Of a DNA stretch of 64,000 bases, positions 49,792 through 58,563 are shown in pieces (the stretch's first letter is position 1; every line of letters starts with the position of its first letter). The notes below the pieces were generated by a model. It ran no database searches and was not told the origin of the DNA. It saw only the letters and a list, made by a program, of their open reading frames with translations. This DNA comes from JACPDI01 sp035463475 (lineage in GTDB: Bacteria; Acidobacteriota; Vicinamibacteria; Vicinamibacterales; 2-12-FULL-66-21). The DNA lies in contig DATHTE010000014.1 in NCBI GenBank assembly GCA_035463475.1, positions 1 through 64,000 on the forward strand, read 5' to 3'. Position numbers and translations under genes: made by a program.

Positions 49792-51132
49792 GTGGACCCC
49801 ATGACCGTGCCGGTCCGGCAGCCGACGGAGCTGGAAGCGCGGTTCCAGACACTCGTCCAGTCCCCGCTGCGGGCGGGGTTGCTGCGCTTCCTGCGTTCCA
49901 GGCCGGACGAATCCCTCGACATCGAGTCGCTGATGCAGACCTTCGGCCGCATGCGGCTGGACGTGGACAACTGCATCCGCGAATTGGTCGCCTTCGGCCT
50001 CGTGCAGCGCCTCGGGCCCGCATCCCATCCGCGCTTTGCGTTCAAGCCCCCGGAGAGCGCCGCGCTCGTGGCGATCCTGGAGGACTTCTTCCAGAGCCGC
50101 GCCACGGTCAGCCACGAGGACCGTTCCCCGTCGGTGCAGCGGTTCCGCGAGATGATCGGCCGCGACGAGAAGATGCTCATCATCTTCGAGTGGATCCGGA
50201 CCGCCGCGAAATCAGACATTTCGGTGCTGATTCTCGGCCCGACCGGGTCGGGCAAGGAAGTGGTCGCGCGCATGATCCACGAGCTGAGCCGCCGCGGGAC
50301 CAACCGGTTCCAGGCGGTGAACTGCGCGGCGCTCCCCGACACGCTGTTCGAATCGGAGATCTTCGGCTACGAGAAAGGTGCGTTCACCGGCGCCCACGAG
50401 CGCAAGCCCGGACGGCTCGAGCTGGCGAACAACGGCACGCTCTTCCTCGACGAGATCGGCGATCTCTCCATCGTCGCCCAGGCCAAGCTTCTGCGCGTCC
50501 TCGAGGATCGGCGCTTCGAGCGGCTCGGCGGCAACCAGTCGATCGAAGTGAACTTCCGCCTGATCTCCGCGACCAACCGCCCGCTCGACCTGTTCGTGCG
50601 CGATGGCCGTTTCCGCGAGGACCTTTACTACCGGGTCAACGCGTTTTCGATCCGGCTGCCGTCGCTGCGAGAGCGGGCGATCGACATCCCGGTGCTCGCG
50701 CAGCGGTTCCTCGCCCGCTACTGCATCAACAACGGTCTGCCGATCGATGCGAAGGCGTTCTCCAAGGACGCCGTGGACGTGCTGATGCAGTATCACTGGC
50801 CGGGCAACATCCGCGAGCTCGAGAGCACGGTCTCGCGCGCGGCGCTGTCCTGCTCGGACCGGTTGATTCGCCAGCAGGACATCGAGTTCCTCCACGCCCA
50901 GGAAGCGCCGAGCGACACCTCCCACGAGCGCATGCCGTCGCTGCGGGAAGCCGAACGGGCTCACATCAGCCGGGTGCTCGAGAGCGTCGACTGGAACAAG
51001 AAACAGGCGGCGCGCATCCTGGACATCAGCCGCGGCACGCTCTACCGGAAGATCCTCGAATACAATCTTGAAAGCGAGCCCACAAAACAGTCTCGAAACG
51101 GAACAGCCCGCGTGAGCCACGACGCGCAATAA
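49792..51132 (+). CDS. Sigma-54-dependent transcriptional activator
   Basis: 446 residues. The N-terminal part (about 15-95) is a winged-helix-like domain ('QSPLRAGLLRFLRSRPDESL', 'MRLDVDNCIRELVAFGLVQR') instead of a receiver. The AAA+ domain has Walker A 'LGPTGSGKEV' (about 149), the sigma-54-contact loop 'GAFTGA' (about 197), Walker B 'GTLFLDEIGDLS' and 'FREDLYYRVNAFSIRLPSLR'. The C terminus is a Fis-type HTH ('DWNKKQAARILDISRGTLYR'). It should activate sigma-54 promoters; a candidate is at 51368-51383. GTG 49792 and ATG 49801 are both possible starts. Confidence 0.93.
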   Translation: MDPMTVPVRQPTELEARFQTLVQSPLRAGLLRFLRSRPDESLDIESLMQTFGRMRLDVDNCIRELVAFGLVQRLGPASHPRFAFKPPESAALVAILEDFFQSRATVSHEDRSPSVQRFREMIGRDEKMLIIFEWIRTAAKSDISVLILGPTGSGKEVVARMIHELSRRGTNRFQAVNCAALPDTLFESEIFGYEKGAFTGAHERKPGRLELANNGTLFLDEIGDLSIVAQAKLLRVLEDRRFERLGGNQSIEVNFRLISATNRPLDLFVRDGRFREDLYYRVNAFSIRLPSLRERAIDIPVLAQRFLARYCINNGLPIDAKAFSKDAVDVLMQYHWPGNIRELESTVSRAALSCSDRLIRQQDIEFLHAQEAPSDTSHERMPSLREAERAHISRVLESVDWNKKQAARILDISRGTLYRKILEYNLESEPTKQSRNGTARVSHDAQ

Positions 51133-51367
51133 CAGGCAAACGTTGTCCCGGCAGGCACTTAACGGTGTGTCGCGGCGGAACACCCGCACGCTCTGTCCGC
51201 TCAGCAGTAAACTGTTGACTGTGCGTGACTTCCCTCGGCCGGTGTTCCATGACGGCACAGGAGCAGGTTCGGATGGCGCGATCTGACGCGCCTCCAGCAC
51301 CCCCTGCGGGTCCCGCAACTCCTTGAATCTGAGAGGAATCACGGTTCCGACCGATATGTGCGGTGTG

Positions 51368-51383
51368 GGGCAGCGCTCTTGCA
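51368..51383 (+). promoter_or_regulatory. Candidate sigma-54 (-24/-12) promoter
   Basis: GGGCAGCGCTCTTGCA has GG and GC dinucleotides at the required 12-bp register and a perfect TTGCA; compared with TGGCACGnnnnTTGCA the first T and two middle bases differ. It lies 41 bp upstream of the subtilase ATG and downstream of a sigma-54 activator gene. The rest of 51133-51423 (291 bp) shows no other recognisable feature. Confidence 0.45.
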
Positions 51384-51423
51384 CACTCCCGCGCGTTCGG
51401 CACAGGCACCCTGCGGAACTGCA

Positions 51424-53055
51424 ATGCTGACGCGTCTGCTCCTCGCGCTCGCGGTGCTGTGTGCTGCCGCTCCCGCCCGGGCGGGGCACGCAGGCGATCC
51501 ACCCACCAGCGACCTTCCCAGCGGCCGCGTTGGAGGCGCCACCCGCGTCATCGTCCAGGCCCGCGACGGCCAGTCGCTCGAGACACTCTTTGAGTTGGTT
51601 GGCGCGAGACGGGTCCGCAGCCTGCGCGCCGTCGGAGCCGACGTTGTCGAAGTCGACGACGCGGCGCTGCCGACGCTGGCCGGTGACCCGCGCGTGCGTG
51701 CCGTCAGCGTGGATCGTCCGGTGGCGTCCACCATGGAGCGCGCCGCGGCTGCAGTCGGCGCCCGCTGGGTGCGCGAGTCGCTGGGGTTCGACGGCGCCGG
51801 CGTCGGCGTCGCGCTCGTGGACTCGGGGGTCACGGCGTGGCACGACGATCTGGCCGGTCATGCCGGGCAGCGCGTCGTGCATTTCGTGGACTTCGTGAAC
51901 CGCAGGCCGAACGCGTACGACGACTTCGGACACGGTACGCATGTCGCCGGAATCGTCGCGGGCAACGGATTCACCTCGGACGGCGCGCGAGCGGGCATCG
52001 CGCCCGGCGCGTCGCTCGTGGCGCTGAAAGTGCTCGACGAGTCCGGAGACGGCTACGTGAGCGATGTCATCGCGGCGATCGACTACGCCATCGAGCACCG
52101 CGACGAGTTCAACATCCGCGTCATGAACCTGTCGGTCGCCGCGGCGCCTACCGAGTCGTACCACACGGACCCGCTCACGCTGGCGGCACGGCGCGCGACC
52201 GAGGCGGGGATCGTCGTGGTGTGCGCGTCGGGCAACATGGGACGGACCGCCGCGGGAGAGTCAATCTACGGCGGCATCACGGCGCCGGGCAACGCGCCGT
52301 GGGTGCTCACGGTCGGCGCTGCGACACACAACGGCACGGTCGAGCGCGAAGACGACACGGTCGCGTCGTTCAGCTCCCGCGGTCCGACGCGCTTCGACAA
52401 CGCAGCCAAGCCGGACATCGTAGCGCCGGGGGTCGGGATCGAGTCGCTCAGCCAGCCGGGGAGCGCGCTGTACCGGGCGCGGCCGCAGATGCGGCTGTGG
52501 GGCACGGTGGAAACGGCGGACCCGCCGTACTTCAGCATGTCCGGGACGAGCATGGCCGCGCCGGTGGTCGCCGGGACGGTCGCGCTCATGGTCCAGGCAA
52601 ATCCGTCGCTCACGCCCAACGCCATCAAGGCGATCCTCCAGTACACGGCCGAACCGCGCAAAGACCTCGACCTCCTCACGCAGGGCGCCGGGTTCCTGAA
52701 CGCTCGCGGCGCGGTCCAACTGGCGGCGTGGTTCGGCACGCCTGACGCTCCGGTAGACGAAGACACCACGACGTGGAGCCGCCGGATCCACTGGGGCAAT
52801 CACCGCGTCAGTGGCGGCGTGATCATGCCCGACGCCAGCGCGTGGGCCGCGAGCACCATCTGGGGCGCCGCGTTTGACGCGAACGGCGACAACATCGTGT
52901 GGGGGACGATGGCTGGAAGCGAAGGGCTTCTGTGGGGCACCGCGTGCGCGACCGAGCGTTGCGAGAGCATCGCCTGGGGCGCGCCCGGCGACGACAACTT
53001 CGTGTGGGGCACGTCAGACGACCAGGAAATCGTCTGGGGCGCCAGGAGACGGTAA
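51424..53055 (+). CDS. Secreted subtilisin-like serine protease (S8) with C-terminal WG repeats
   Basis: 543 residues from ATG 51424. Signal peptide 'MLTRLLLALAVLCAAAPARA', an inhibitor-I9-like propeptide (about 40-105, 'RVIVQARDGQSLETLFELVG'), then the S8 domain with triad Asp133 ('VGVALVDSGVTAWHDDLAG'), His173 ('DFGHGTHVAGIVAG') and Ser376 ('FSMSGTSMAAPVVAGTVALM'). The last 75 residues carry seven 'xWG[TAN]' motifs ('IHWGN', 'IWGAAFDANG', 'IVWGTMAG', 'LLWGTACA', 'IAWGAPGD', 'FVWGTSDD', 'IVWGARRR'). Role of the repeats unknown; possibly surface retention or folding. Probably sigma-54 controlled. Confidence 0.92.
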   Translation: MLTRLLLALAVLCAAAPARAGHAGDPPTSDLPSGRVGGATRVIVQARDGQSLETLFELVGARRVRSLRAVGADVVEVDDAALPTLAGDPRVRAVSVDRPVASTMERAAAAVGARWVRESLGFDGAGVGVALVDSGVTAWHDDLAGHAGQRVVHFVDFVNRRPNAYDDFGHGTHVAGIVAGNGFTSDGARAGIAPGASLVALKVLDESGDGYVSDVIAAIDYAIEHRDEFNIRVMNLSVAAAPTESYHTDPLTLAARRATEAGIVVVCASGNMGRTAAGESIYGGITAPGNAPWVLTVGAATHNGTVEREDDTVASFSSRGPTRFDNAAKPDIVAPGVGIESLSQPGSALYRARPQMRLWGTVETADPPYFSMSGTSMAAPVVAGTVALMVQANPSLTPNAIKAILQYTAEPRKDLDLLTQGAGFLNARGAVQLAAWFGTPDAPVDEDTTTWSRRIHWGNHRVSGGVIMPDASAWAASTIWGAAFDANGDNIVWGTMAGSEGLLWGTACATERCESIAWGAPGDDNFVWGTSDDQEIVWGARRR

Positions 53056-53073
53056 CCAGGAGCTGGTCAACAG

Positions 53074-55560
53074 GTGTTCAGGGACCTTCCCATTCTCGCC
53101 AAGCTCTACGTGGGGACCGTCGTCCTGGTGGGCGCGGTCCTGCTCCTCGCCTTTTTCCCCTACAGTCACTTTGCCCGCCCGTTCATCTTCGTGATGATGC
53201 TGGTGCTCTCCTCGCTCACGTCGATGTTCAAGGTGCAGCTCCCGCTCACCCGCAGCGGCTCGACGATGTCGGTGTCGTACGCGGTGGACTTCGCGTCGCT
53301 GCTGCTGCTCGGTCCTCACGAGACAATGCTCGTGGCGACGGCGAGCGCGTGGAGCCAGTGCACCTTCCGGATCCGCGAGCGCAACCCGGTGCACCGCACG
53401 CTGTTCAGCATGGCGTGCCTCGCCATCACCGTGCAGGGGGCCGGACACGTGTACCTCTGGCTCGGCGGCGTCCCGGGCGACATCGCGCTGAGCATGCTGC
53501 CCAAGCCGCTGGTCGGCGCGGCGACGACCTACTTCGTCATCAACACGTTCACGATCGCGACCGCGATCGCGCTGTCCACGCGGCAGCCGCTGTTCAAGGT
53601 CTGGAACGAGAACTTCCTGTGGAGCGCGCCGAGCTACTTCGTCGGCGCGATCGCCGCCGCGCTCGCTTCGTGGGTCGTGCAGTCCTCGAGCCTCTGGTTC
53701 GTGCCGCTCGCGCTGGCGCCACTCTACCTGACGTACCGCACCTACAAGGTGTATCTGGGCCGCATCGAGGACGAGCGGCGGCACGTGCAGCAGATGTCCG
53801 ACCTGCACCTGGCGACGATCGAGGCGCTGGCGCTCGCGATCGACGCCAAGGACCAGACGTCGCAGACGCACATCCGGCGCGTGCAGCTTTACGCGGCGTC
53901 GCTCGCGCGGTCCCTCGACATGGCGGAGAACGAGATCCAGGGCGTGAAGACGGCGGCGTTGCTGCACGACATCGGCAAGCTCGCCGTGCCCGAGCACATT
54001 CTCTCGAAGCCGGGGCCGCTGACGCAGGAAGAGTTCCAGAAGATCCGCGCTCATCCGAAGGTCGGCGCCGAGATCATCGGCGCCGTGCCGTTCCCGTATC
54101 CGGTGTCGCCGCTCATCCTGAGCCACCACGAGCGCTGGGACGGCAAGGGCTACCCGCACGGGTTGCGCGGCGAAGAGGTTCCGCTCGGCGCGCGCATCCT
54201 GTCGGTGGTGGACTACTTCGACGCGCTGATGGCGGAACGGCCGTACCACAAGGCCATGAGCCAGGAGTCCGCGGTGGCGCTCCTGCGCCAGGAGGCGGGG
54301 AAGGGGCTCGACCCGGTGATCGTCGACCGGTTCATCGAGATGCTGCCCGACCTGCAGCGTGAGGCGGCAACGCTGGAGCAGCAGACCGTGCGGCGCCTGA
54401 GCCTCGAGGCGGAGCCATCCGTGAGCAAACCGGCGACGGGGCTCTCGCCGGAGCCGACGAAGAAGAAGAACGTGTTCGAGGACATCGCGCTCGCGCACCG
54501 CGAGATCTACGCTCTGTACGAGATCGCCCAGGCGATGGGCACCAGCCTCGGGGTCTCGGACACCATGGCGCTCATCGCCGCCAAGCTGACGAACCTGGTG
54601 CCGTTCTCCTGCTGCGCCCTGTTCCTCTACGACGAGGACACGGACACGCTGAAGTGCAAGTTCGCGACGGGTGTCGACGCCGAGACCATCCTGCAGCTGC
54701 AGGTGCGAAGCGGCGAGGGGTTGACGGGCTGGGTCGCCCGCAACCGCCGGCCGCTCGTCAACGCGAGGCCCAGCGCGGATCTGGACGCGGGCGGCATGGG
54801 GCACGCGACCACGATGCTGCAGTCCGCGCTGGTGTGCCCGCTGGTCTTCAACGAGCGCTTCATCGGCACGCTGACCGTCTACCACACGCAGGCGGCGTTC
54901 TACTCGGACGACCACCGGCGGCTGCTGGATCGGATCTCCGAGCAGGCCTCGGCGGTCATCAACAACTCGATCGTGTTCGAGCAGACGCAGGAGGACTCGC
55001 TGACCGATCCGCTGACGGCGCTCCCGAACACGCGGTTCCTGTTCATGCACCTGAGCCGCGAGCTCGCGCGCGCCGAGCGCCTGAAGACCGAGGTCTCGCT
55101 GCTCGTCATGGACCTCGATCACTTCAAGGACATCAACGACAACCACGGGCACCACATCGGCGACCGCGCGCTCTGCGAGGTGGCGCGCGTGCTGCGGACC
55201 GCGATCCGCCCGTACGACATCTGCGTCCGCTACGCCGGCGACGAGTTCATCGTCGTGCTCTCCGGCTGCGGCGCGGACGAGGCCGAACGCAAGCGCGTGG
55301 AGCTCCAGCGTGCCGTGGACGACGTCTATTTCGAGGCGCGCCCGGGGAAGCGGCTGCCGCTCGGCATCAGCATCGGTTGCGCCGTGTTCCCCCAGGACGG
55401 CGAGTCGTACGAGACGCTGCTCGCGACGGCCGACAGCCGGATGTACCAGGACAAGGCGACCCGCAAGCGCCTGCCGGGCGACATCATAGGGTCCCCCGGC
55501 GACTGGACCCTGATGATCAGCGCCTACGATCTGGAGCGCGCGGCGGCCGGTCTGCTCTGA
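53074..55560 (+). CDS. Membrane HD-GYP / GAF / GGDEF signalling protein
   Basis: 828 residues from GTG 53074. Residues 1-225 hold seven or eight membrane helices (MASE-like sensor). The HD-GYP domain (about 245-430) has 'HIRRVQLYAASLARSLDMAE', 'ALLHDIGKLAVPEHIL' and 'HHERWDGKGYPHGLRGEEVP', intact for c-di-GMP hydrolysis. A GAF domain (about 475-640) and a GGDEF domain follow (about 645-800; 'SLTDPLTALPNTRFLFMHLS', 'RYAGDEFIVVLSGCG'), with AGDEF compatible with cyclase activity. Both making and degrading c-di-GMP are possible. It starts 18 bp after the protease gene, likely the same transcript. Confidence 0.93.
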   Translation: MFRDLPILAKLYVGTVVLVGAVLLLAFFPYSHFARPFIFVMMLVLSSLTSMFKVQLPLTRSGSTMSVSYAVDFASLLLLGPHETMLVATASAWSQCTFRIRERNPVHRTLFSMACLAITVQGAGHVYLWLGGVPGDIALSMLPKPLVGAATTYFVINTFTIATAIALSTRQPLFKVWNENFLWSAPSYFVGAIAAALASWVVQSSSLWFVPLALAPLYLTYRTYKVYLGRIEDERRHVQQMSDLHLATIEALALAIDAKDQTSQTHIRRVQLYAASLARSLDMAENEIQGVKTAALLHDIGKLAVPEHILSKPGPLTQEEFQKIRAHPKVGAEIIGAVPFPYPVSPLILSHHERWDGKGYPHGLRGEEVPLGARILSVVDYFDALMAERPYHKAMSQESAVALLRQEAGKGLDPVIVDRFIEMLPDLQREAATLEQQTVRRLSLEAEPSVSKPATGLSPEPTKKKNVFEDIALAHREIYALYEIAQAMGTSLGVSDTMALIAAKLTNLVPFSCCALFLYDEDTDTLKCKFATGVDAETILQLQVRSGEGLTGWVARNRRPLVNARPSADLDAGGMGHATTMLQSALVCPLVFNERFIGTLTVYHTQAAFYSDDHRRLLDRISEQASAVINNSIVFEQTQEDSLTDPLTALPNTRFLFMHLSRELARAERLKTEVSLLVMDLDHFKDINDNHGHHIGDRALCEVARVLRTAIRPYDICVRYAGDEFIVVLSGCGADEAERKRVELQRAVDDVYFEARPGKRLPLGISIGCAVFPQDGESYETLLATADSRMYQDKATRKRLPGDIIGSPGDWTLMISAYDLERAAAGLL

Positions 55561-55635
55561 CTCTGGAGCGCACAGAGCCGCGCTCATTCCCTGGCCCCTT
55601 TTCCCTGCGTCCTCTCACGCGACTAGAATCGGTTC

Positions 55636-56322
55636 GTGGCCGCTCTCACCTTGCGGGTCCTGAGCAACACGCGTGCGACTCCCACGACGAGGCTCGTGTC
55701 GCTGGCGCTCGACGGTCACGCGTTCACGTTCAAGGCGGGGCAGTGGGCGATGCTGGGGGAGCCGCAGGCGGCAGGAAAGCCGTACTCGATTGCCAGCGCG
55801 CCGCGCGAGGCGGCCTCGACCGGCGCGCTCGCGTTCCTGATCCGCGACGAAGGTTCGGGCACCGGCCTGGCGCGCCTTCGGCGCGGCGCGGCCGTCCACG
55901 TCGACGGACCGCACGGGCGCTTCCTCCTGCCGGACCCGTTCACAGGTGACCTCGCGCTGTTCGTCGCTGGAGGGACCGGCATCGCGCCGCTGCGCGCGAT
56001 GCTCGCCGAGCTGCTCGCTCGCCCGCACCGCCCCGAGTGCGGCGTACTCTACAGCGCGCGGTCCGCCAACGAGTTCGCGTTCGCACGCGAGCTCCGGACG
56101 CTCGCCCGCCAGCGCCGGATTCGGCTCGCCCTGGCCGTGACGCGCGATCTCCAGAACGGGTGGAAAGGACTGTCGGGCCGGATCGGCCGGGCGCACCTGG
56201 CGGAGTTCATCGAAGGGCGCGACTCACAGGCCTTCGTCTGCGGACCGGAAGGGTTCGTGCGCGACGTCAGGGACGCGCTCGCGGATCTTGGCGTGCAGAG
56301 AATCAGAATAGAGGAGCAATGA
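55636..56322 (+). CDS. Ferredoxin-NADP reductase-like flavoprotein
   Basis: 228 residues from GTG 55636. FAD-binding domain: 'HAFTFKAGQWAMLGEPQAAG' and 'KPYSIASAPREAA' (RxYS-type motif with Lys-Pro), 'VHVDGPHGRFLLPDPFTGDL'. NAD(P)-binding domain: 'ALFVAGGTGIAPLRAMLAEL', 'GVLYSARSANEFAFARELRT', 'AFVCGPEGFVRDVRDALADL'. No iron-sulfur domain is attached. It transfers electrons between NAD(P)H and an unknown partner. Stands alone between the HD-GYP gene and a terminator. Confidence 0.88.
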   Translation: MAALTLRVLSNTRATPTTRLVSLALDGHAFTFKAGQWAMLGEPQAAGKPYSIASAPREAASTGALAFLIRDEGSGTGLARLRRGAAVHVDGPHGRFLLPDPFTGDLALFVAGGTGIAPLRAMLAELLARPHRPECGVLYSARSANEFAFARELRTLARQRRIRLALAVTRDLQNGWKGLSGRIGRAHLAEFIEGRDSQAFVCGPEGFVRDVRDALADLGVQRIRIEEQ

Positions 56323-56330
56323 AAGTCGGG

Positions 56331-56362
56331 CAGTCAGACAGTCAAGCCTGACTGTCCGACTG
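56331..56362. terminator. Bidirectional hairpin terminator
   Basis: Arms CAGTCAGACAGTCA and TGACTGTCCGACTG pair over 14 bp with one mismatch around an AGCC loop. It lies between convergent flavoprotein and BON genes. Further GACTG/CTGTC units follow it, so the site may have grown by local duplication. Confidence 0.7.
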
Positions 56363-56386
56363 CTCGACTGTTCGCCTGCCTGACAG

Positions 56387-56695
56387 CTAGGGGTTTACCT
56401 GCAGCGTCGACTTGACGTCCTTGACGCCGCCGATCTTTCGGGCGAGCGCGATGGCCTTGGCCTCTTCCTCCTTGGACTTCACCACGCCGCTCAGGGTCAC
56501 GACACCGACCGTCGTGTCGACGTCGATCCGCAGCCCGCCCACGTCGGGATCATTTAGCAGCGCGGTCTTCACGCGCGTGGTAATCGTGGCATCGTCGATG
56601 GTTTCGCCGACCGACTTGCCGCAGGCAGACGTGGCTATCGGCGCCAGCATCGCGATCGCGAGCAGGACGGACATCAGTACGCGACGGGTCTTCAT
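56387..56695 (-). CDS. BON-domain lipoprotein (OsmY-like)
   Basis: 102 residues. A lipoprotein signal 'LMSVLLAIAMLAPIATSAC' (lipobox ATSA-C), followed by one BON domain: 'VGETIDDATITTRVKTALLN', 'DPDVGGLRIDVDTTVGVVTL', 'SGVVKSKEEEAKAIALARKI', 'GGVKDVKSTLQV'. BON domains bind phospholipid and are linked to envelope or osmotic stress. Downstream of fabI on the same strand with 33 bp between. Confidence 0.92.
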   Translation of the reverse strand: MKTRRVLMSVLLAIAMLAPIATSACGKSVGETIDDATITTRVKTALLNDPDVGGLRIDVDTTVGVVTLSGVVKSKEEEAKAIALARKIGGVKDVKSTLQVNP

Positions 56696-56728
56696 ATTCC
56701 AGAATCCTCCGCGCGCGTGGGCTGCAAA

Positions 56729-57502
56729 CTAAATGCCCATCGCGTGGAAGCCGCAGTCAACCAGCAGCACCTCGGCCGTAACTGCTCGCGCCGCGGGACT
56801 CAGCAGGAACATCGCCGCTTCGGCGACCTCGCTCGCTTCCACCGTCCGGCGCAGGGGCGCGCGGTCGCGGTAGTACTGCAGGATGCTCGAAAACCCGGAG
56901 ATCCCGGACGCGGCGAGGGTCTTGATCGGCCCGGCGGAAATGGCGTTCACACGGATTCCCTGCGGCCCGAGCTCCGACGCGAGATAGCGGACCGAACACT
57001 CCAACGCCGCTTTCGCCACCCCCATCACGTTGTAGTTGGTGAACACCCGCTGGCTGCCCAGGTAGGTCAGCGTGACGATGCTGCCGCCCCCACGGCGCTC
57101 CATGAGCGGCGCGGCGCCGCGGGCGAGCGCGATGAGCGAGTACGCGCTCACGTCGAGCGCGATGCGAAACCCTTCACGGCTCGTCTGCAGGAAGGGGGCG
57201 GCCAGTTCCTCGCGCGGCGCGAACGCGGCGCCGTGCACGAGGAAATCCAGCCCGCCGAACTCCCGCTCGATGCCGGAGAAGACCGCCGCCACCTGCTCGT
57301 CGCTCGTGACGTCGAGCGGCATGAGCAGGGGGCCCTGGAGCTCTGCGGCCAGCTCGCGCACGTTCTCCCCGAGCCGCTCTCCCTGGTAGGTGATCGCCAG
57401 CTTTGCGCCCGCCGCCGCGGCGGCCTGGGCGATGGCCCAGGCGATGGACCGCTTGTTCGCGACGCCGACGATCAGCCCTGTCTTCCCCGTCATCGCAGAC
57501 AT
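56729..57502 (-). CDS. fabI: Enoyl-[acyl-carrier-protein] reductase FabI
   Basis: 257 residues, SDR fold. FabI-specific cofactor motif 'GKTGLIVGVANKRSIAWAIA', 'AITYQGERLGENVRELAAEL', 'LDFLVHGAAFAPREEL', catalytic 'SIVTLTYLGSQRVFTNYNVM' and 'GVAKAALECSVRYLASELGP' (Y-x6-K), 'VNAISAGPIKTLAASGI'. It performs the last reduction of fatty-acid elongation with NAD(P)H and is the triclosan target class. ATG three codons in (57493) is an alternative start. Confidence 0.94.
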   Translation of the reverse strand: MSAMTGKTGLIVGVANKRSIAWAIAQAAAAAGAKLAITYQGERLGENVRELAAELQGPLLMPLDVTSDEQVAAVFSGIEREFGGLDFLVHGAAFAPREELAAPFLQTSREGFRIALDVSAYSLIALARGAAPLMERRGGGSIVTLTYLGSQRVFTNYNVMGVAKAALECSVRYLASELGPQGIRVNAISAGPIKTLAASGISGFSSILQYYRDRAPLRRTVEASEVAEAAMFLLSPAARAVTAEVLLVDCGFHAMGI

Positions 57503-57514
57503 CCCTGCAGGTTA

Positions 57515-58504
57515 TCAGGGCAGCAGGCGCTTCGGGAACTTGGCGACGACGGTGTAGTTCGGGTCCACGACGTTGGCGATCCGGGTGTGTCCCACCTGCG
57601 AGACCGCCTGGTATGCCTCGAGCTTCTCGAAGCCGTACTCCGCGATGAGCCACTCGATCAGCTCCACCTGCGCGATGCGGAACGCGTCAACGAGCGGCCG
57701 GCCGCTGCCGGCCACCATGATGTCCTCGGCATCTTCCATCCGGGGCCACCGGATCCGCTTGCCCTTGATCAGATCGAACTGCAGCGTCACCTCCATCGTG
57801 GTCTCGAGCGCAGAGCCGCAGATCTCGCCGTCCCCCTGCAGCGCGTGGCCATCGCCGAAGTAGAAGTACGCCCCCTCGTGGAAGATCGGCAGATACACCG
57901 TCGTCCCGTCTCGCACGTCGGCGGCGTCCATGTTGCCGCCGAAATTGCCCGGCCACAGGCCGCCGAACGCCTCGTCGCCGGCGGGCGCCACCGCGACGCG
58001 GCCCAGGAACGGCTTGAGTGCCGCCTCGAAGCGCTTCGCGCGCGAGTTCGGCAGATCGACGGCGCCGGTCATCTTCTCCAGGTCGAGCCGCCAGACGAAG
58101 CGGCGCGCGGGCAGCGGCTCGTTGATCATCCGCGTGCGCGCGTCCGCGGCGACGGCGCTGATCCCGTTCGGGTTGATCTGCGACACGGCCGTGGCGCGGT
58201 TGGGCCGCACCTTGATGATGCGGACCACGAGCGTGTCGTCCGGGGTGGCCCCTTCGATGTAGAAAGGTCCGACCTCGCCGGGCCAGGCGCCTCCTTGCTT
58301 GTCGTAGTAGTCGCCCGGCCGCGAGAACGTCCGGCTCTCGACCGTGTCGCCCGGTTTCACGCGCAGCACCGGTTCACGCACCGCGAAGGTCTGGACGCCG
58401 GATGTGGGATTGAACTTGATGGTGTCAGCCGACGCGGCCGGGGCCGACAGGCCTGCGGCGAGACACACGGCAAGAGACACGGGGGCCGCTGACATGGTCC
58501 GCAT
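57515..58504 (-). CDS. Secreted acetamidase/formamidase family protein
   Basis: 329 residues. A signal peptide ('VSLAVCLAAGLSAPAASAD') is followed by the FmdA/AmdA fold: 'REPVLRVKPGDTVESRTFSR', 'GPFYIEGATPDDTLVVRIIK', 'PFLGRVAVAPAGDEAFGGLW', 'PGNFGGNMDAADVRDGTTVY', 'YFYFGDGHALQGDGEICGSA' and 'LETTMEVTLQFDLIKGKRIR'. The metal-binding and amide-hydrolysis region is intact. Export is unusual compared with cytosolic formamidases but common in acidobacterial homologues. Substrate unknown. Confidence 0.9.
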   Translation of the reverse strand: MRTMSAAPVSLAVCLAAGLSAPAASADTIKFNPTSGVQTFAVREPVLRVKPGDTVESRTFSRPGDYYDKQGGAWPGEVGPFYIEGATPDDTLVVRIIKVRPNRATAVSQINPNGISAVAADARTRMINEPLPARRFVWRLDLEKMTGAVDLPNSRAKRFEAALKPFLGRVAVAPAGDEAFGGLWPGNFGGNMDAADVRDGTTVYLPIFHEGAYFYFGDGHALQGDGEICGSALETTMEVTLQFDLIKGKRIRWPRMEDAEDIMVAGSGRPLVDAFRIAQVELIEWLIAEYGFEKLEAYQAVSQVGHTRIANVVDPNYTVVAKFPKRLLP

Positions 58505-58563
58505 ACACGCTCCCTGAAACGTAGATTCCGCGGGGTCCGCAGACGCGGTAAAGACCGCCGATT

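Noticed and set aside
53014..55587. An 857-codon open frame opposite the HD-GYP gene
   Set aside because: Antisense shadow of a gene with clear HD-GYP, GAF and GGDEF motifs.
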